A stretch of DNA of 64,000 bases, from contig QJOU01000029.1 of assembly GCA_003265685.1 (NCBI GenBank), positions 1 to 64,000 of the forward strand, given 5' to 3'. Every line of letters starts with the position of its first letter. Positions within the stretch are counted from its first letter, which is position 1. A program made the position numbers and the translations under genes. This DNA comes from Piscinibacter caeni. Lineage in GTDB: Bacteria; Pseudomonadota; Gammaproteobacteria; Burkholderiales; Burkholderiaceae_C. This document shows, in pieces, positions 19,765 to 28,721 of this stretch. The notes under the pieces are model-generated. The model had not been told where the DNA came from. It searched no databases and was given only the letters and a program-made list of their open reading frames with translations.

Positions 19765-21450
19765 ATGACCCCGCAACAGATTCTCGAGCAGTACGGCCCG
19801 CGCGAAGCGATGGAGTACGACGTGGTCGTGGTCGGTGCCGGCCCGGCCGGCCTGGCCACCGCGATCCGCCTCAAGCAGCTCGCCGCGCTCGAGAACCGCG
19901 AGGTCTCGGTGGTGGTCATCGAGAAGGGTTCGGAGCCGGGCGCGCACATCCTCTCGGGCGCGATCATGGACCCGATCGCCCTCACCGAGCTGTTCCCCAA
20001 GTGGCAGGAGATGGGCGCACCGCTGACGCAGCCGGTCACCGAGGATCGTTTCCTGTTCCTCTCCGAGATCGGCGCGAAGGCCACGCCCGAGTTCCTGCTG
20101 CCCGACTGCTTCAAGAACCACGGCAACTTCATCCTGAGCCTGGGCAGCCTGGTGCGCTGGCTGGCGCAGCAGGCCGAGGCGCTGGGCGTGGAGATCTTCC
20201 CCGGCTTCGCCGCCGCCGAGGTGCTCTACACCGACGACGGCGCGGTCAAGGGCATCGCCACCGGCAACATGGGCGTGGGCCGCGACGGCGAGCCCACCGA
20301 GGCCTTCCAGCTCGGCATGGAGTTGCACGGCAAGTACACCGTGTTTGCCGAGGGCGCACGCGGCCACCTGGGCAAGCAGCTGATCGCGCGCTATCGGCTC
20401 GATGCCGGCAAGGACCCGCAAAGCTACGGCATCGGGCTGAAGGAACTGTGGGAGGTCGATCCGGCCAGGCACCGGCCCGGCCTGGTGCTGCACACCGCCG
20501 GCTGGCCGCTCGACCCGAGCACCTACGGCGGCTCGTTCCTCTACCACGATGCCGACAACAAGGTCGAGCTCGGCTTCGTGGTCGGGCTGGACTACGCGAA
20601 CCCCTGGCTCAGCCCGTTCGAGGAGTTCCAGCGCTGGAAGACGCACCCGACGATCCGCGCCACGCTCGAGGGCGGCAAGCGCATCGGCTACGGCGCGCGC
20701 GCCATCACCGCGGGCGGCATCCTCAGCCTGCCGAAGTTCGTGTTCCCGGGCGGCGCGCTGGTCGGCTGCGAGGCCGGCTTCCTGAACGCCAGCCGCATCA
20801 AGGGCAGCCACGCGGCGATCAAGACCGGCATGCTGTGCGCCGAGGCGCTCGACGAGGCGCTGAAGGCCGGCCGCAGCGGCGACGAGCTGGCCGCCTACCC
20901 CGCGGCCTTCGAGAAGAGCTGGCTGTTCGAGGAGCTCGACCGCGCGCGCAACTTCAAGCAGTGGTTCAAGAAGGGCCGTAGCACCGCGACGCTGATGACC
21001 GGCATCGAGCAGTGGCTGCTGCCGCGCCTGGGCTTCAAGGCGCCGCCCTGGACGCTGCACCGCCAGGCGGCCGACCACACCTACCTGAAGCCGGCCGACC
21101 AGTGCCCGCCGATCACCTACCCGAAGCCGGACGGCAAGATCAGCTTCGACCGGCTCGGCTCGGTGTTCATCAGCAACACCAACCATGCCGAAGACCAGCC
21201 GGCGCACCTGACGCTGAAAGACGCCGCGGTGCCGGTGGCCGTGAACCTGCAGAAGTACGCGGGCCCCGAGAGCCGCTACTGCCCGGCCGGTGTGTACGAG
21301 TTCGTCAAGACCGACGGCGAGGACGACCGGCTGCAGATCAACGCGCAGAACTGCGTGCACTGCAAGACCTGCGACATCAAGGACCCGACGCAGAACATCG
21401 TCTGGGTCACGCCCGAGGGCGGCGGCGGGCCGAACTACGCCGGCATGTGA
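19765..21450 (+). CDS. Electron transfer flavoprotein-ubiquinone oxidoreductase
   Basis: ETF-QO passes electrons from reduced ETF (fatty acid and amino acid dehydrogenases) to ubiquinone. The 561-residue product has the FAD motif YDVVVVGAGPAGLATAIRLKQL (about 17-38), GAHILSGAIMDP, the membrane-associated quinone region (GGILSLPKFVFPGGALVGC) and the C-terminal 4Fe-4S domain (YCPAGVYEF and CVHCKTCDIKDP). A TAGAAT -10-like element lies at 19731-19736. The stop overlaps the next start (GTGA), which couples it to the DUF2868 gene. Confidence 0.96.
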   Translation: MTPQQILEQYGPREAMEYDVVVVGAGPAGLATAIRLKQLAALENREVSVVVIEKGSEPGAHILSGAIMDPIALTELFPKWQEMGAPLTQPVTEDRFLFLSEIGAKATPEFLLPDCFKNHGNFILSLGSLVRWLAQQAEALGVEIFPGFAAAEVLYTDDGAVKGIATGNMGVGRDGEPTEAFQLGMELHGKYTVFAEGARGHLGKQLIARYRLDAGKDPQSYGIGLKELWEVDPARHRPGLVLHTAGWPLDPSTYGGSFLYHDADNKVELGFVVGLDYANPWLSPFEEFQRWKTHPTIRATLEGGKRIGYGARAITAGGILSLPKFVFPGGALVGCEAGFLNASRIKGSHAAIKTGMLCAEALDEALKAGRSGDELAAYPAAFEKSWLFEELDRARNFKQWFKKGRSTATLMTGIEQWLLPRLGFKAPPWTLHRQAADHTYLKPADQCPPITYPKPDGKISFDRLGSVFISNTNHAEDQPAHLTLKDAAVPVAVNLQKYAGPESRYCPAGVYEFVKTDGEDDRLQINAQNCVHCKTCDIKDPTQNIVWVTPEGGGGPNYAGM

Positions 21451-22409
21451 AGCCCGGCCTCGCGCTGCCGCGGGCGGCCGGGCCGCTGCTGCTGGTCGCC
21501 GCCTTCGCGGCCGGCTGCGCGCTCGACGCACTGCCCGGCGGCCAGCGCATCAACCTGTTCGCCCCACCGCTGCTGGCCATGCTGGCGTGGAACCTGGGCG
21601 TCTACGCGCTGCTGCTGGGGGCGGCGCTGCGCCGGCGGCGGTTGACGGCGCCGCAGCAGCGCCTGGCCGCCTGGCTGCATGCCGCGGCAGCGCTGCTCGC
21701 CTGCGGCGCGGTGCTGTCGATGTATGCCCGCGGCAGCTTCTTCGAGTTCCGCGCCGGCTGGGACAGCACCTTCTTCGACGCCCCCGCGCTGCACCGCTTC
21801 ATGCAGGGGCTGTTCGGCCCGGCTGCGCTGCTGGGCGGCATCACGCTGCCCACGCTGGATGAGTTCGCCGCGCTGCGCTTCTCGGCCGGCGCCGGTGGCG
21901 AACGCGCGGCACGCTGGATCCATCTCTACGCGATCACGCTGGCCGCGCTGGTGATCGTGCCGCGCACGCTGCTGGCCCTCGCCGCCGCCCGCGCCGGCGC
22001 CGTGCCGGCAGCGCAGGTCGGCGCACGGTCGATGCAGGTGCTGCCCTACAGCTACCAGGGCGCCGAGGCGCTGCGCGCCGGGCTGCAGGCCGCGCTCGAG
22101 CGGCATGCCGGCGGCCCGGTCGAGCTGCGGCTCGCGCCCTCGCTGGCGCAGGGCGACGAAGCGCGCGCCGGCGCCGCCGAGGTGCTGCTGCTGCCGCTCA
22201 CTGCCACGCCCGAGGCCGAGACCCACGGCGCGCTGCTCGCCGCGCTGCCCGCGCCGCCGGCGCTGGTGCTGCTGGACGAATCGGCCTTCCGGCGCCGCTT
22301 CGGCGGGCCGGACGGCGCGCGCCGCCTCGAGGAGCGCCGTGCGCTCTGGCAAACCTGGCTCGCGGCGCGCCAGCTTCCCGCGCTGTTCGTCGACCTCTCG
22401 GCGCCGTGA
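21447..22409 (+). CDS. DUF2868 family membrane protein
   Basis: A 320-residue protein starting with GTG overlapping the ETF-QO stop. It has hydrophobic segments at about residues 10-25, 38-58, 70-92 and 155-175. The residues FEFRAGWDSTFFDA around 100 and MQVLPYSYQGAEALRAGLQ around 195 fit DUF2868. The C-terminal half looks soluble, with a Rossmann-like run VLLLPLTATPE. DUF2868 genes are commonly found directly before a DUF3482 GTPase, as here, again with a 4-base overlap. The function is unknown; it may be the membrane anchor or regulator of the GTPase. Confidence 0.8.
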   Translation: MKPGLALPRAAGPLLLVAAFAAGCALDALPGGQRINLFAPPLLAMLAWNLGVYALLLGAALRRRRLTAPQQRLAAWLHAAAALLACGAVLSMYARGSFFEFRAGWDSTFFDAPALHRFMQGLFGPAALLGGITLPTLDEFAALRFSAGAGGERAARWIHLYAITLAALVIVPRTLLALAAARAGAVPAAQVGARSMQVLPYSYQGAEALRAGLQAALERHAGGPVELRLAPSLAQGDEARAGAAEVLLLPLTATPEAETHGALLAALPAPPALVLLDESAFRRRFGGPDGARRLEERRALWQTWLAARQLPALFVDLSAP

Positions 22410-23854
22410 AGATCGCGCTCAGCCTGGTCTCGCACACCAACGTCGGCAAGACGACGCTGGCGCGCACGCTGCTGCGCCGCGATGTCGGCGAGGTGCGCGA
22501 CGCGCCGCATGTCACTCAGGTGGCCGAGCGCCAGACCCTGGTCGAGGCGGGTGGCCACACGCTCGAACTGTGGGACACGCCCGGCTTCGGCGACAGCGTG
22601 CGCCTGGCGCGCCGGCTCGCGCGGGCCGGCAACCCGCTCGGCTGGTTCCTCAACGAGGTGTGGGACCGCTGGCGCGAGCCCGCGCTGTGGTCCAGCCAGC
22701 GCGCGGTGAAGAACGTGCTGGACGAGGCCGACGTGGTGCTCTACCTCGTCAACGCCGCCGAGCCGCCCGAGGACAGCCCGCAGGTTGACGCCGAGCTCGC
22801 TGTGCTGGACCTGCTGGCCAAGCCGACGCTGCTGCTGCTGAACCAGATCGGCCCGCCGCTGGACGCGCTGTCCGAGGCCGCCGAGCGGGCGCGCTGGCAG
22901 GGTGTCGCCGAGGCCCACCGCTGCGTGCGCGGCGTGCTGGCGCTGGATGCCTTCGCGCGCTGCTGGGTGCAGGAGGATGCGCTGCTGCGCGCCGTCGGCG
23001 CCGCCTTGCCGGGCGCGGCGCGGCCGGCCTTCGACCTGCTGCACGCGGCCTGGCGCGAACGCGAGCGCGCCGTCTGGCAGCAGGCGCTGCAGGTGCTGGC
23101 GCAGCGCCTGGCGCGCGCCGCCTGCGACCGCGAGCCGATCGCCGAGACCGGCTGGACCGACCGGCTCGCCGAGCTCGGCAGTGCGCTCGGCCTGCGCCGT
23201 GGCGGGCCGGCCACGCCGCGCGAACGGGCGATGAGCGTCCTGGCCGAGCGGCTCGACACCGACCTGCGCGCCAGCACCGACCGCCTGATCGCGCTGCACG
23301 GCCTGGACGGCCGCGCCGGCGCGCAGGTGCTGCAGCGGCTGGCCGAGCACTATGCGCTGCGGGCGCCGCTCTCCGAGGGCCGCTCGGCACTGGTCGGCGG
23401 GCTGCTCAGCGGCGCGCTGGCCGGGCTCAAGGCCGACCTCGCCAGCGGCGGCCTGACGCTCGGCGGCGGCCTGCTGGCCGGCGGCCTGCTCGGCGCGCTC
23501 GGCGCCGCCGGCCTGGCACGTGGCGTCAACCTGGTGCGCGGGCTGGAGCAGCCGACCCTGGCCTGGACGGAGGAGGTGCTGCACGAGCTCGCCGAATCCG
23601 CCCTGCTCGGCTACCTGGCGGTGGCGCACCATGGGCGCGGCCGCGGCGCCTGGGTCGACGGGCCGGGGCCGGCGTTCTGGGCCGAACGGGTGCAGGCGGC
23701 GCTGGCACCGCAGCGTGCCGCGTTCGACGCGGCCTGGCGTCGGCGCACGCCGCAGGACGAGGCGAGCGTCGCCGCCACGCTGCAGGCTCCCCTCGGCGCC
23801 GCCGGTGCGGCCCTGCTGAAATCGCTCTATCCGGACGCGGCCGACTGGCTGTGA
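22406..23854 (+). CDS. DUF3482 family GTPase-like protein
   Basis: A 482-residue protein with an N-terminal Era/TrmE-like G domain. The P-loop is LVSHTNVGKTTLARTLL, with Ser where the first Gly of GxxxxGKT is normal. G3 is LWDTPGFGD, and the G4 position reads LLNQIG in place of NKxD, so nucleotide specificity may be relaxed. After a helical middle region comes a glycine-zipper membrane segment (VGGLLSGALAGLKADLASGG and GGGLLAGGLLGALGAAG, about residues 330-375), as in YcjF-like proteins. Start GTG overlaps the DUF2868 stop. Likely works with DUF2868 at the membrane; the process is unknown. Confidence 0.85.
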   Translation: MKIALSLVSHTNVGKTTLARTLLRRDVGEVRDAPHVTQVAERQTLVEAGGHTLELWDTPGFGDSVRLARRLARAGNPLGWFLNEVWDRWREPALWSSQRAVKNVLDEADVVLYLVNAAEPPEDSPQVDAELAVLDLLAKPTLLLLNQIGPPLDALSEAAERARWQGVAEAHRCVRGVLALDAFARCWVQEDALLRAVGAALPGAARPAFDLLHAAWRERERAVWQQALQVLAQRLARAACDREPIAETGWTDRLAELGSALGLRRGGPATPRERAMSVLAERLDTDLRASTDRLIALHGLDGRAGAQVLQRLAEHYALRAPLSEGRSALVGGLLSGALAGLKADLASGGLTLGGGLLAGGLLGALGAAGLARGVNLVRGLEQPTLAWTEEVLHELAESALLGYLAVAHHGRGRGAWVDGPGPAFWAERVQAALAPQRAAFDAAWRRRTPQDEASVAATLQAPLGAAGAALLKSLYPDAADWL

Positions 23855-23867
23855 GCGGCCCGGTACG

Positions 23868-25781
23868 TCAGACGCTGCGCCCGCTCCACACCAGCGCTTC
23901 GGGCACCGCGCGCATCTTCTCGAGCAGCGGGGCCTGCGACTTGTCGGCCCAGGCCGGGTGCGCCAGGTCGATCACCATGAACGGGCACGGCAGGTCGATG
24001 CGCTCGCGCAGCTCGGCCCACCAGGCATCCGCATCCGGCTGGCCCAGCAGCCTGGAGCGCTCGACGATCACGATACAGAAGCGCCAGTCCGGCGCCTCGG
24101 CCACCACCTTGCGCACCAGCCAGGCCCGGCCCGCGGCCTTCTCGCCGCGCAGCAGATCCTCCAGCGGGCGCAGCGCGCGCCGGCCCAGGCCGTGCGGCTC
24201 GAAGCGCGGCTCATTCCCGAAGTCGTGCAGCGCCTCCCAGGTGGCCTCGGTGCGCTGCTCGATCCGCGCCAGCGTCGCGCGCCAGGCCTTCAGCTCGTCC
24301 CAGCGCTCGCGCGCCTGCAGCCAGGCCTCGATGCGCTGCGCCGCGGGCAGCGCCCAGGGGTGGTTGCCGCCGTCGGCCACGCCGCGCAGCAGCTGCGCAC
24401 CCTCGTCGTTGAACTGGCGGTCGTCGACCTCGATCAGGGTGCAGCCCAGCTCGTAGCGCGCGCCCAGGTGCGTCGGGTGGTCGCGCAGCATGCGGCGCAG
24501 CACCGTGATCTCGGCCGCCTCGCCCTCGGTCCACAACGCGGCTCGGGCCCACAGCAGGTGGTCGTCCGGGTCCAGCGGGCCCTGGTTGAGCGCAGCCTGC
24601 AGCTCCTCGGCCATGCGGCGCTGCGCCTGCGCGTAGCGATGCCGCTCGCGCCAGGCCTCGTTGCTGCGTCGGCGCCATTGATGGTCGAGACGGGTCAGCC
24701 AGACCGGCAGCGCTTCGCGCAGCAGCGCCTCGGCGGCCGAGACGGTCAGCGGCGGCGGCAGCCGCACCGGCATGTCGGCGAAGTCGAGCCGGTCGCGCAG
24801 GCTGGGGTGGGTGTCGGCGAGGTCGGGCAGGCGCTTGCCCGCCTCCTTCAGCCACTGGCCGGCCTTCGCGTTCGCCACCGCGCCCTTCAGCGCCTGCTGC
24901 ATCGCGCGGTAGGGCCGCTCCTTCTCCGGGCTCGCCAGGTGCGCCGCATGGCGCCACACCATCGGCCAGAACTGCTCGTGCAGGTAGCGCGCCTGCAGTT
25001 CGATCGCGACCAAGCCGGTGGCGGCCGGCTCGCGGCCGACCACCTCGTGCGCCGTGCGGTCGGCCTCGTACTCCTGCTGGCGCGAGAGCACGAAGGCGCG
25101 GGCGTTGAAGCGCGGGAAGAAATGTCGGAAGAAGAAGGCCAGCGCCAGGTCGGCCACCGAGCCACCCAGGCGGGCCCGTTCGCGCGATTCGGCCAGACGC
25201 ACCCAAGAACGCCGCGTGCGGTAGACCCAGGCGCCGAGCTTGCCGTGCGCGCCGCGCAGGTGGCCGAATTCATGGGCCAGCACCGCGGCGAGCTGCTTGC
25301 CGTCCAGCGCCATCATCAGCGGCACGCCGAGGATCAGCGTGTTGCGGTGCCAGCCGAGCAGGCCCAGGCGCGGCTGCTGCACCACGGCCGCGTTCATCTC
25401 GCCGTCGATCAGCACGCGGTCTGGCCGCGGCGCCCCGACGCGCCGGCGCACCTGGTCGATCAGCTCGAACAGGCGCGGCGCCTCGCGGTGCGTGATCGGC
25501 ATGCCCTCGGGCTCGCGGCTGCGCAGCCACAGGGCGCGCAGCAGCGAGACCAGCAGCGAGGCGCAGCCGATCACCAGCAGCACCTTCCAGCTGCGCACGC
25601 GGCCATGCGCCAGCTGGGTCAGGCCCCAGCCCAGGCCGACGGCGGTACCGGCCAGCGTGGCGACGATGGCCGCGTAGCCGAACGCGGCCAGCGCCGCGGT
25701 GACCAGCGCGAAACGGCGCGGGTCGTCGCGGCTGTCGTGTTCGTAGGCCGCGACGAGGCGGCGGTGGTCGTGGTCGTGCAC
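23868..25781 (-). CDS. M48 family zinc metalloprotease with TPR-like C-terminus
   Basis: A 637-residue membrane protease. Two transmembrane helices lie at about residues 25-50 and 58-80. The catalytic zinc motif HEFGH is at residues 170-174 (AAVLAHEFGHLRGAH), and the third ligand glutamate is in RQQEYEADRTAHEVVG. The C-terminal half is helical (DDHLLWARAALWTEG, HPTHLGARYELGCTLIE) and suggests TPR-type repeats. The start is GTG (Val-His-Asp-His-Asp-His), with a GGAG about 11 bases upstream. Related to HtpX/Ste24-type membrane quality-control proteases. It is divergent from the MepK-like gene. Confidence 0.88.
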   Translation of the reverse strand: MHDHDHRRLVAAYEHDSRDDPRRFALVTAALAAFGYAAIVATLAGTAVGLGWGLTQLAHGRVRSWKVLLVIGCASLLVSLLRALWLRSREPEGMPITHREAPRLFELIDQVRRRVGAPRPDRVLIDGEMNAAVVQQPRLGLLGWHRNTLILGVPLMMALDGKQLAAVLAHEFGHLRGAHGKLGAWVYRTRRSWVRLAESRERARLGGSVADLALAFFFRHFFPRFNARAFVLSRQQEYEADRTAHEVVGREPAATGLVAIELQARYLHEQFWPMVWRHAAHLASPEKERPYRAMQQALKGAVANAKAGQWLKEAGKRLPDLADTHPSLRDRLDFADMPVRLPPPLTVSAAEALLREALPVWLTRLDHQWRRRSNEAWRERHRYAQAQRRMAEELQAALNQGPLDPDDHLLWARAALWTEGEAAEITVLRRMLRDHPTHLGARYELGCTLIEVDDRQFNDEGAQLLRGVADGGNHPWALPAAQRIEAWLQARERWDELKAWRATLARIEQRTEATWEALHDFGNEPRFEPHGLGRRALRPLEDLLRGEKAAGRAWLVRKVVAEAPDWRFCIVIVERSRLLGQPDADAWWAELRERIDLPCPFMVIDLAHPAWADKSQAPLLEKMRAVPEALVWSGRSV

Positions 25782-25928
25782 GGGAGGCTCCGGATGCCGG
25801 AGTGTCGCGGCTGACCGTGCTGTCCGGCCGTCCTGCCGGGTGGCGACGCGAAGTTGTTCACGGGCAGAACTCCCCCTGACCGGGGGCGTTGCTGGGTACA
25901 CTGTCCCCTTTGCCGCATACCCCCCACC

Positions 25929-26456
25929 GTGAGCACCCTGCCCCGCCGCCGCTTCGTCGCCGCCCTCGCCGCGGCTCCCTGGCTGACCCAGGCCGCGCGG
26001 GCCGCACACCCCGAGCCGCGTGTGCTGAGCTTCGCCCACCTGCACACCGGCGAGCGACTCGAGCTCGAGTACGCCCGCGGCGCCGACTACCTGCCCGACG
26101 CGCTCGCTGCCGTGAACCACCTGCTGCGCGACTTCCGCAACGGCGAGGTCGGCACCATGGACCCGGCACTGCTCGACCTGCTGTACACGCTGCACGGCCG
26201 GCTCGGCAGCCGGCGGCCGTTCGAGATCATCTCGGGTTACCGCTCGCCCGCGACGAACCGGATGCTGCACGAGCGCAGCAGCGGCGTGGCCAGCGGCAGC
26301 CTGCACATGAGCGGCCGGGCGATCGACGTGCGGCTGGCCGACGTGCCGCTCGAGCGCGTGCGCGACGCCGCGCTCGGCCTGGGCGGCGGCGGCGTGGGCT
26401 ACTACGCCGCCTCCAACTTCGTGCACGTCGACACCGGCCGCGTGCGACGCTGGTGA
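25929..26456 (+). CDS. MepK-like murein endopeptidase (DUF882/YcbK family)
   Basis: A 175-residue exported M15-type metallopeptidase. The signal peptide has an arginine-rich start (LPRRRFVAALAAAPWLTQAARA), which could be Tat or Sec. The core SGYRSPATNRMLHERSSGVASGSLHMSGRAIDVRL carries the zinc ligands His and Asp, and the last ligand is in NFVHVDTGRVRRW. E. coli MepK (YcbK) cleaves 3-3 peptidoglycan crosslinks made by L,D-transpeptidases. An L,D-transpeptidase gene faces it 28 bases away, so the two probably act on the same crosslinks. Start is GTG at 25929. Confidence 0.9.
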   Translation: MSTLPRRRFVAALAAAPWLTQAARAAHPEPRVLSFAHLHTGERLELEYARGADYLPDALAAVNHLLRDFRNGEVGTMDPALLDLLYTLHGRLGSRRPFEIISGYRSPATNRMLHERSSGVASGSLHMSGRAIDVRLADVPLERVRDAALGLGGGGVGYYAASNFVHVDTGRVRRW

Positions 26457-26462
26457 CACGCC

Positions 26463-26483
26463 CGACCGGCACCCGGCCGGTCG
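26463..26483. terminator. Hairpin between two convergent genes
   Basis: CGACCGG (26463-26469) and CCGGTCG (26477-26483) form a 7-bp stem with a 7-base loop in the 28-base gap between the convergent MepK-like and LdtD-like genes. There is no clear T-tract on either side. It may act as a weak bidirectional terminator. Confidence 0.4.
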
Positions 26484-26484
26484 A

Positions 26485-27924
26485 TCAGCGACGTGCCTTC
26501 AGCGCGCGCTCGAGCGCCGCGTCGTGGCCGTAGACGTCGGCGGCGAAGTGCAGCTGCCCGTCCTCGGGCATCACCATCGCGGTGAGGTAGTACAGCAGCA
26601 CCGGCAGCGGCGCGCTCAGGTCGACCTGGCGGGAATCGCCGCCGTTCATCGCCGCGAGGATGGCCTCGCGTGTCCACTCGGGCCGGTCCTTCAGCACCCA
26701 TTGCGCGAGCGCGACCGGTTCCTCGACGCGCACGCAGCCGTGGCTGAAGTCGCGCCGCGCCTGCGCGAACAGCCGCGGCGCCGGCGTGCCGTGCAGGTAG
26801 ACATTGGCGTCGTTCGGGAAGATGAACTTGACCAGCCCGAGCGAGTTCGACGGCCCCGGCCGCTGGCGGATGCGCGGCAGCGCCTCGCCCGGCACGCGCG
26901 TGAGCTCCATGTCGTGGCGCGCCAGGTAGGACGGGTCGCGCGCCAGCGCGGGCAGGATCTCGTCGCGCACGATCGAGCGCGGCACGTACCAGGACGGGCG
27001 GAAGATGAGCCAGCGCATCTCGTCGGCGAACACCGGCGTGCGCGTGTTGAGCGCCCGGCCGACGATCACGCCCATCGACAGCGCCGGATGCGCGTCGTCC
27101 TGGCCGGCATCCCAGGCCCAGAGGCGGTACATCGGGATGTTGACCGCGATCACCGGCCGGCCGCTGCGCCGCGGCAGCCAACGCAGGCGCTCGAGCGCAA
27201 GCTCGATCTGGCGCACGCGCTGCGCCGGCGGCACGTTCAGCGCCGCCTGCGTCGCGCGGCCGAGCAGGCCGTCGGCCTCGAGGCCGTGGCGCGCCTGGAA
27301 ACGCTGCACGGCCTCGACCAGCGGCGCGGCATAGGCGGTCTCCTGCGGCGCGCCGGCCGGCGCGGCCGGCAGGTCACCGAAGGCCTGCAGGCGCTGGCGC
27401 AGGGCGGTCGCACCGGCGTAGGGGTCGCCTGGCCGGACGGTCGGTGTCGGCGGCAGCGGCGCCAGCGCAGGCGCGGCCGCGAGCGCACGGTAGCTGGCCA
27501 GCGCGCTGCGCAAGCGACGGTACTGCACGAACGGCGGCCGCAGCTCGTCGGCCAGCGCCGCGAGCCGCCCGGCCGCGACGGCCTCGTCGAGGCGCCGGGC
27601 CAGCTCGCTGTCCTCGAGCGGCGGCGCGACGACCCGAAAGCCCAGTTCGCGCGGGGTCACGCGCCCGGCATGCAGGTGGCGCAGGTAACGCAGCAGATGG
27701 GCCTCCAGCGCCGCGGCCCAGGCTGCATCGGGCACCCGGGACGCCAACCCGGCGACGACGTCGTCGCGCGCATCGAGACCGTCCTCGGGCGCCGAGGCGA
27801 GCAGCGCCAGGGCCTCGCGCGCCGCCGCCGTCGGCCGCCCCGCCGGATCGACCCAGGTCGCGGCGACCGCGCCCGCAAACGGCAGCGCCCACAGCAGCGC
27901 CGCCAGCAGCAGTGCGCGCGTCAT
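26485..27924 (-). CDS. L,D-transpeptidase, YcbB/LdtD type
   Basis: The enzyme makes 3-3 (mDAP-mDAP) crosslinks in periplasmic peptidoglycan and is insensitive to most penicillins. The 479-residue product has a signal peptide (ALLLAALLWALPFAGAVAA), a substrate-domain region and a peptidoglycan-binding motif (VQRFQARHGLEADGLLGRATQAALN, about residues 205-230). The YkuD catalytic domain reads FPNDANVYLHGTP then SHGCVRVEEP, with Cys397 as nucleophile. The start overlaps the stop of the upstream crotonase gene by ATGA. It is convergent with a MepK-like gene, which parallels the ycbB-ycbK neighbourhood in E. coli. Confidence 0.93.
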   Translation of the reverse strand: MTRALLLAALLWALPFAGAVAATWVDPAGRPTAAAREALALLASAPEDGLDARDDVVAGLASRVPDAAWAAALEAHLLRYLRHLHAGRVTPRELGFRVVAPPLEDSELARRLDEAVAAGRLAALADELRPPFVQYRRLRSALASYRALAAAPALAPLPPTPTVRPGDPYAGATALRQRLQAFGDLPAAPAGAPQETAYAAPLVEAVQRFQARHGLEADGLLGRATQAALNVPPAQRVRQIELALERLRWLPRRSGRPVIAVNIPMYRLWAWDAGQDDAHPALSMGVIVGRALNTRTPVFADEMRWLIFRPSWYVPRSIVRDEILPALARDPSYLARHDMELTRVPGEALPRIRQRPGPSNSLGLVKFIFPNDANVYLHGTPAPRLFAQARRDFSHGCVRVEEPVALAQWVLKDRPEWTREAILAAMNGGDSRQVDLSAPLPVLLYYLTAMVMPEDGQLHFAADVYGHDAALERALKARR

Positions 27925-28712
27925 CCGCCCGGCGTGCTCCAGTTCGGCGGACGCTTCTCGATGAAGGCCTGCACGCCCTCGAGCGCACTCGCGTCCATCA
28001 TGTTGCAGGCCATCGTGCGGCCGGCGTCCTCGTAGGCGGCGGCGATGCCCTCTTCGAGCTGGCGGTAGAACAGGCCCTTGCCGAGCGCGATCGCCACGCG
28101 CGGCTTGGCGACGATGCGCGCCACCAGCGCCTCGACCTCGGCATCCAGCGCCTCGGGCGCGGCGACGCGGTTGACCAGGCCCTTGGCCAGGGCCTGGTCG
28201 GCGGAGATGAACTCGCCCGTCACCAGCATCTCGAAAGCCGCCTTGCGCGGCAGGTTGCGCGACAGCGCCACACCCGGCGTCGAGCAGAACAGCCCGAGGT
28301 TGACCCCGCTGACCGCGAAGCGCGCGTCGCGGCTCGCCACCGCGAGGTCGCACATCGCCACCAGCTGGCAGCCCGCCGCGGTGGCGATGCCCTGCACCCG
28401 CGCGATCACCGGCACCGGCAGGCGCTGGATCGCCAGCATCACCTGGGCACATTGCGCGAACAGGCGCTGGTAGTACTCGAGCGAGGGCTCGGCGCGCATC
28501 TCCTTCAGGTCGTGGCCGGCGCAGAAGGCCCGGCCCGAGGCGCCCAGCACGAGCACGCGCACCGACTCGTCCTTCGCGAGCGCGGCCAGCGCCTCGGCGA
28601 GCGCCGCGAGCATCGCCTCCGACAGCGAGTTGAAGGCCTGCGGCCGGTTCAGCGTCAGCGCGACCACGCCGCGCTCGTCACGGTGCTGCAGCAGCAGCGG
28701 TTCGTCGCTCAC
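27921..28712 (-). CDS. Enoyl-CoA hydratase/isomerase family protein, ECHDC3-like
   Basis: A 263-residue crotonase-fold protein. The oxyanion-hole strand FCAGHDLKEM and the block GIATAAGCQLVAMCDLAVAS are present. At the two catalytic glutamate positions of classical enoyl-CoA hydratase it has Gln (AAGCQL) and no Glu (VSGVNLGLFCSTPGVALSR). That pattern, and the end QAFIEKRPPNW, are those of the ECHDC3 subgroup, whose reaction is not settled. It lies 9 bases after an acyl-CoA synthetase gene, so a CoA-ester substrate is likely. Calling it a working hydratase would be unsafe. Confidence 0.88.
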   Translation of the reverse strand: MSDEPLLLQHRDERGVVALTLNRPQAFNSLSEAMLAALAEALAALAKDESVRVLVLGASGRAFCAGHDLKEMRAEPSLEYYQRLFAQCAQVMLAIQRLPVPVIARVQGIATAAGCQLVAMCDLAVASRDARFAVSGVNLGLFCSTPGVALSRNLPRKAAFEMLVTGEFISADQALAKGLVNRVAAPEALDAEVEALVARIVAKPRVAIALGKGLFYRQLEEGIAAAYEDAGRTMACNMMDASALEGVQAFIEKRPPNWSTPGG

Positions 28713-28721
28713 GGGAGCCTC

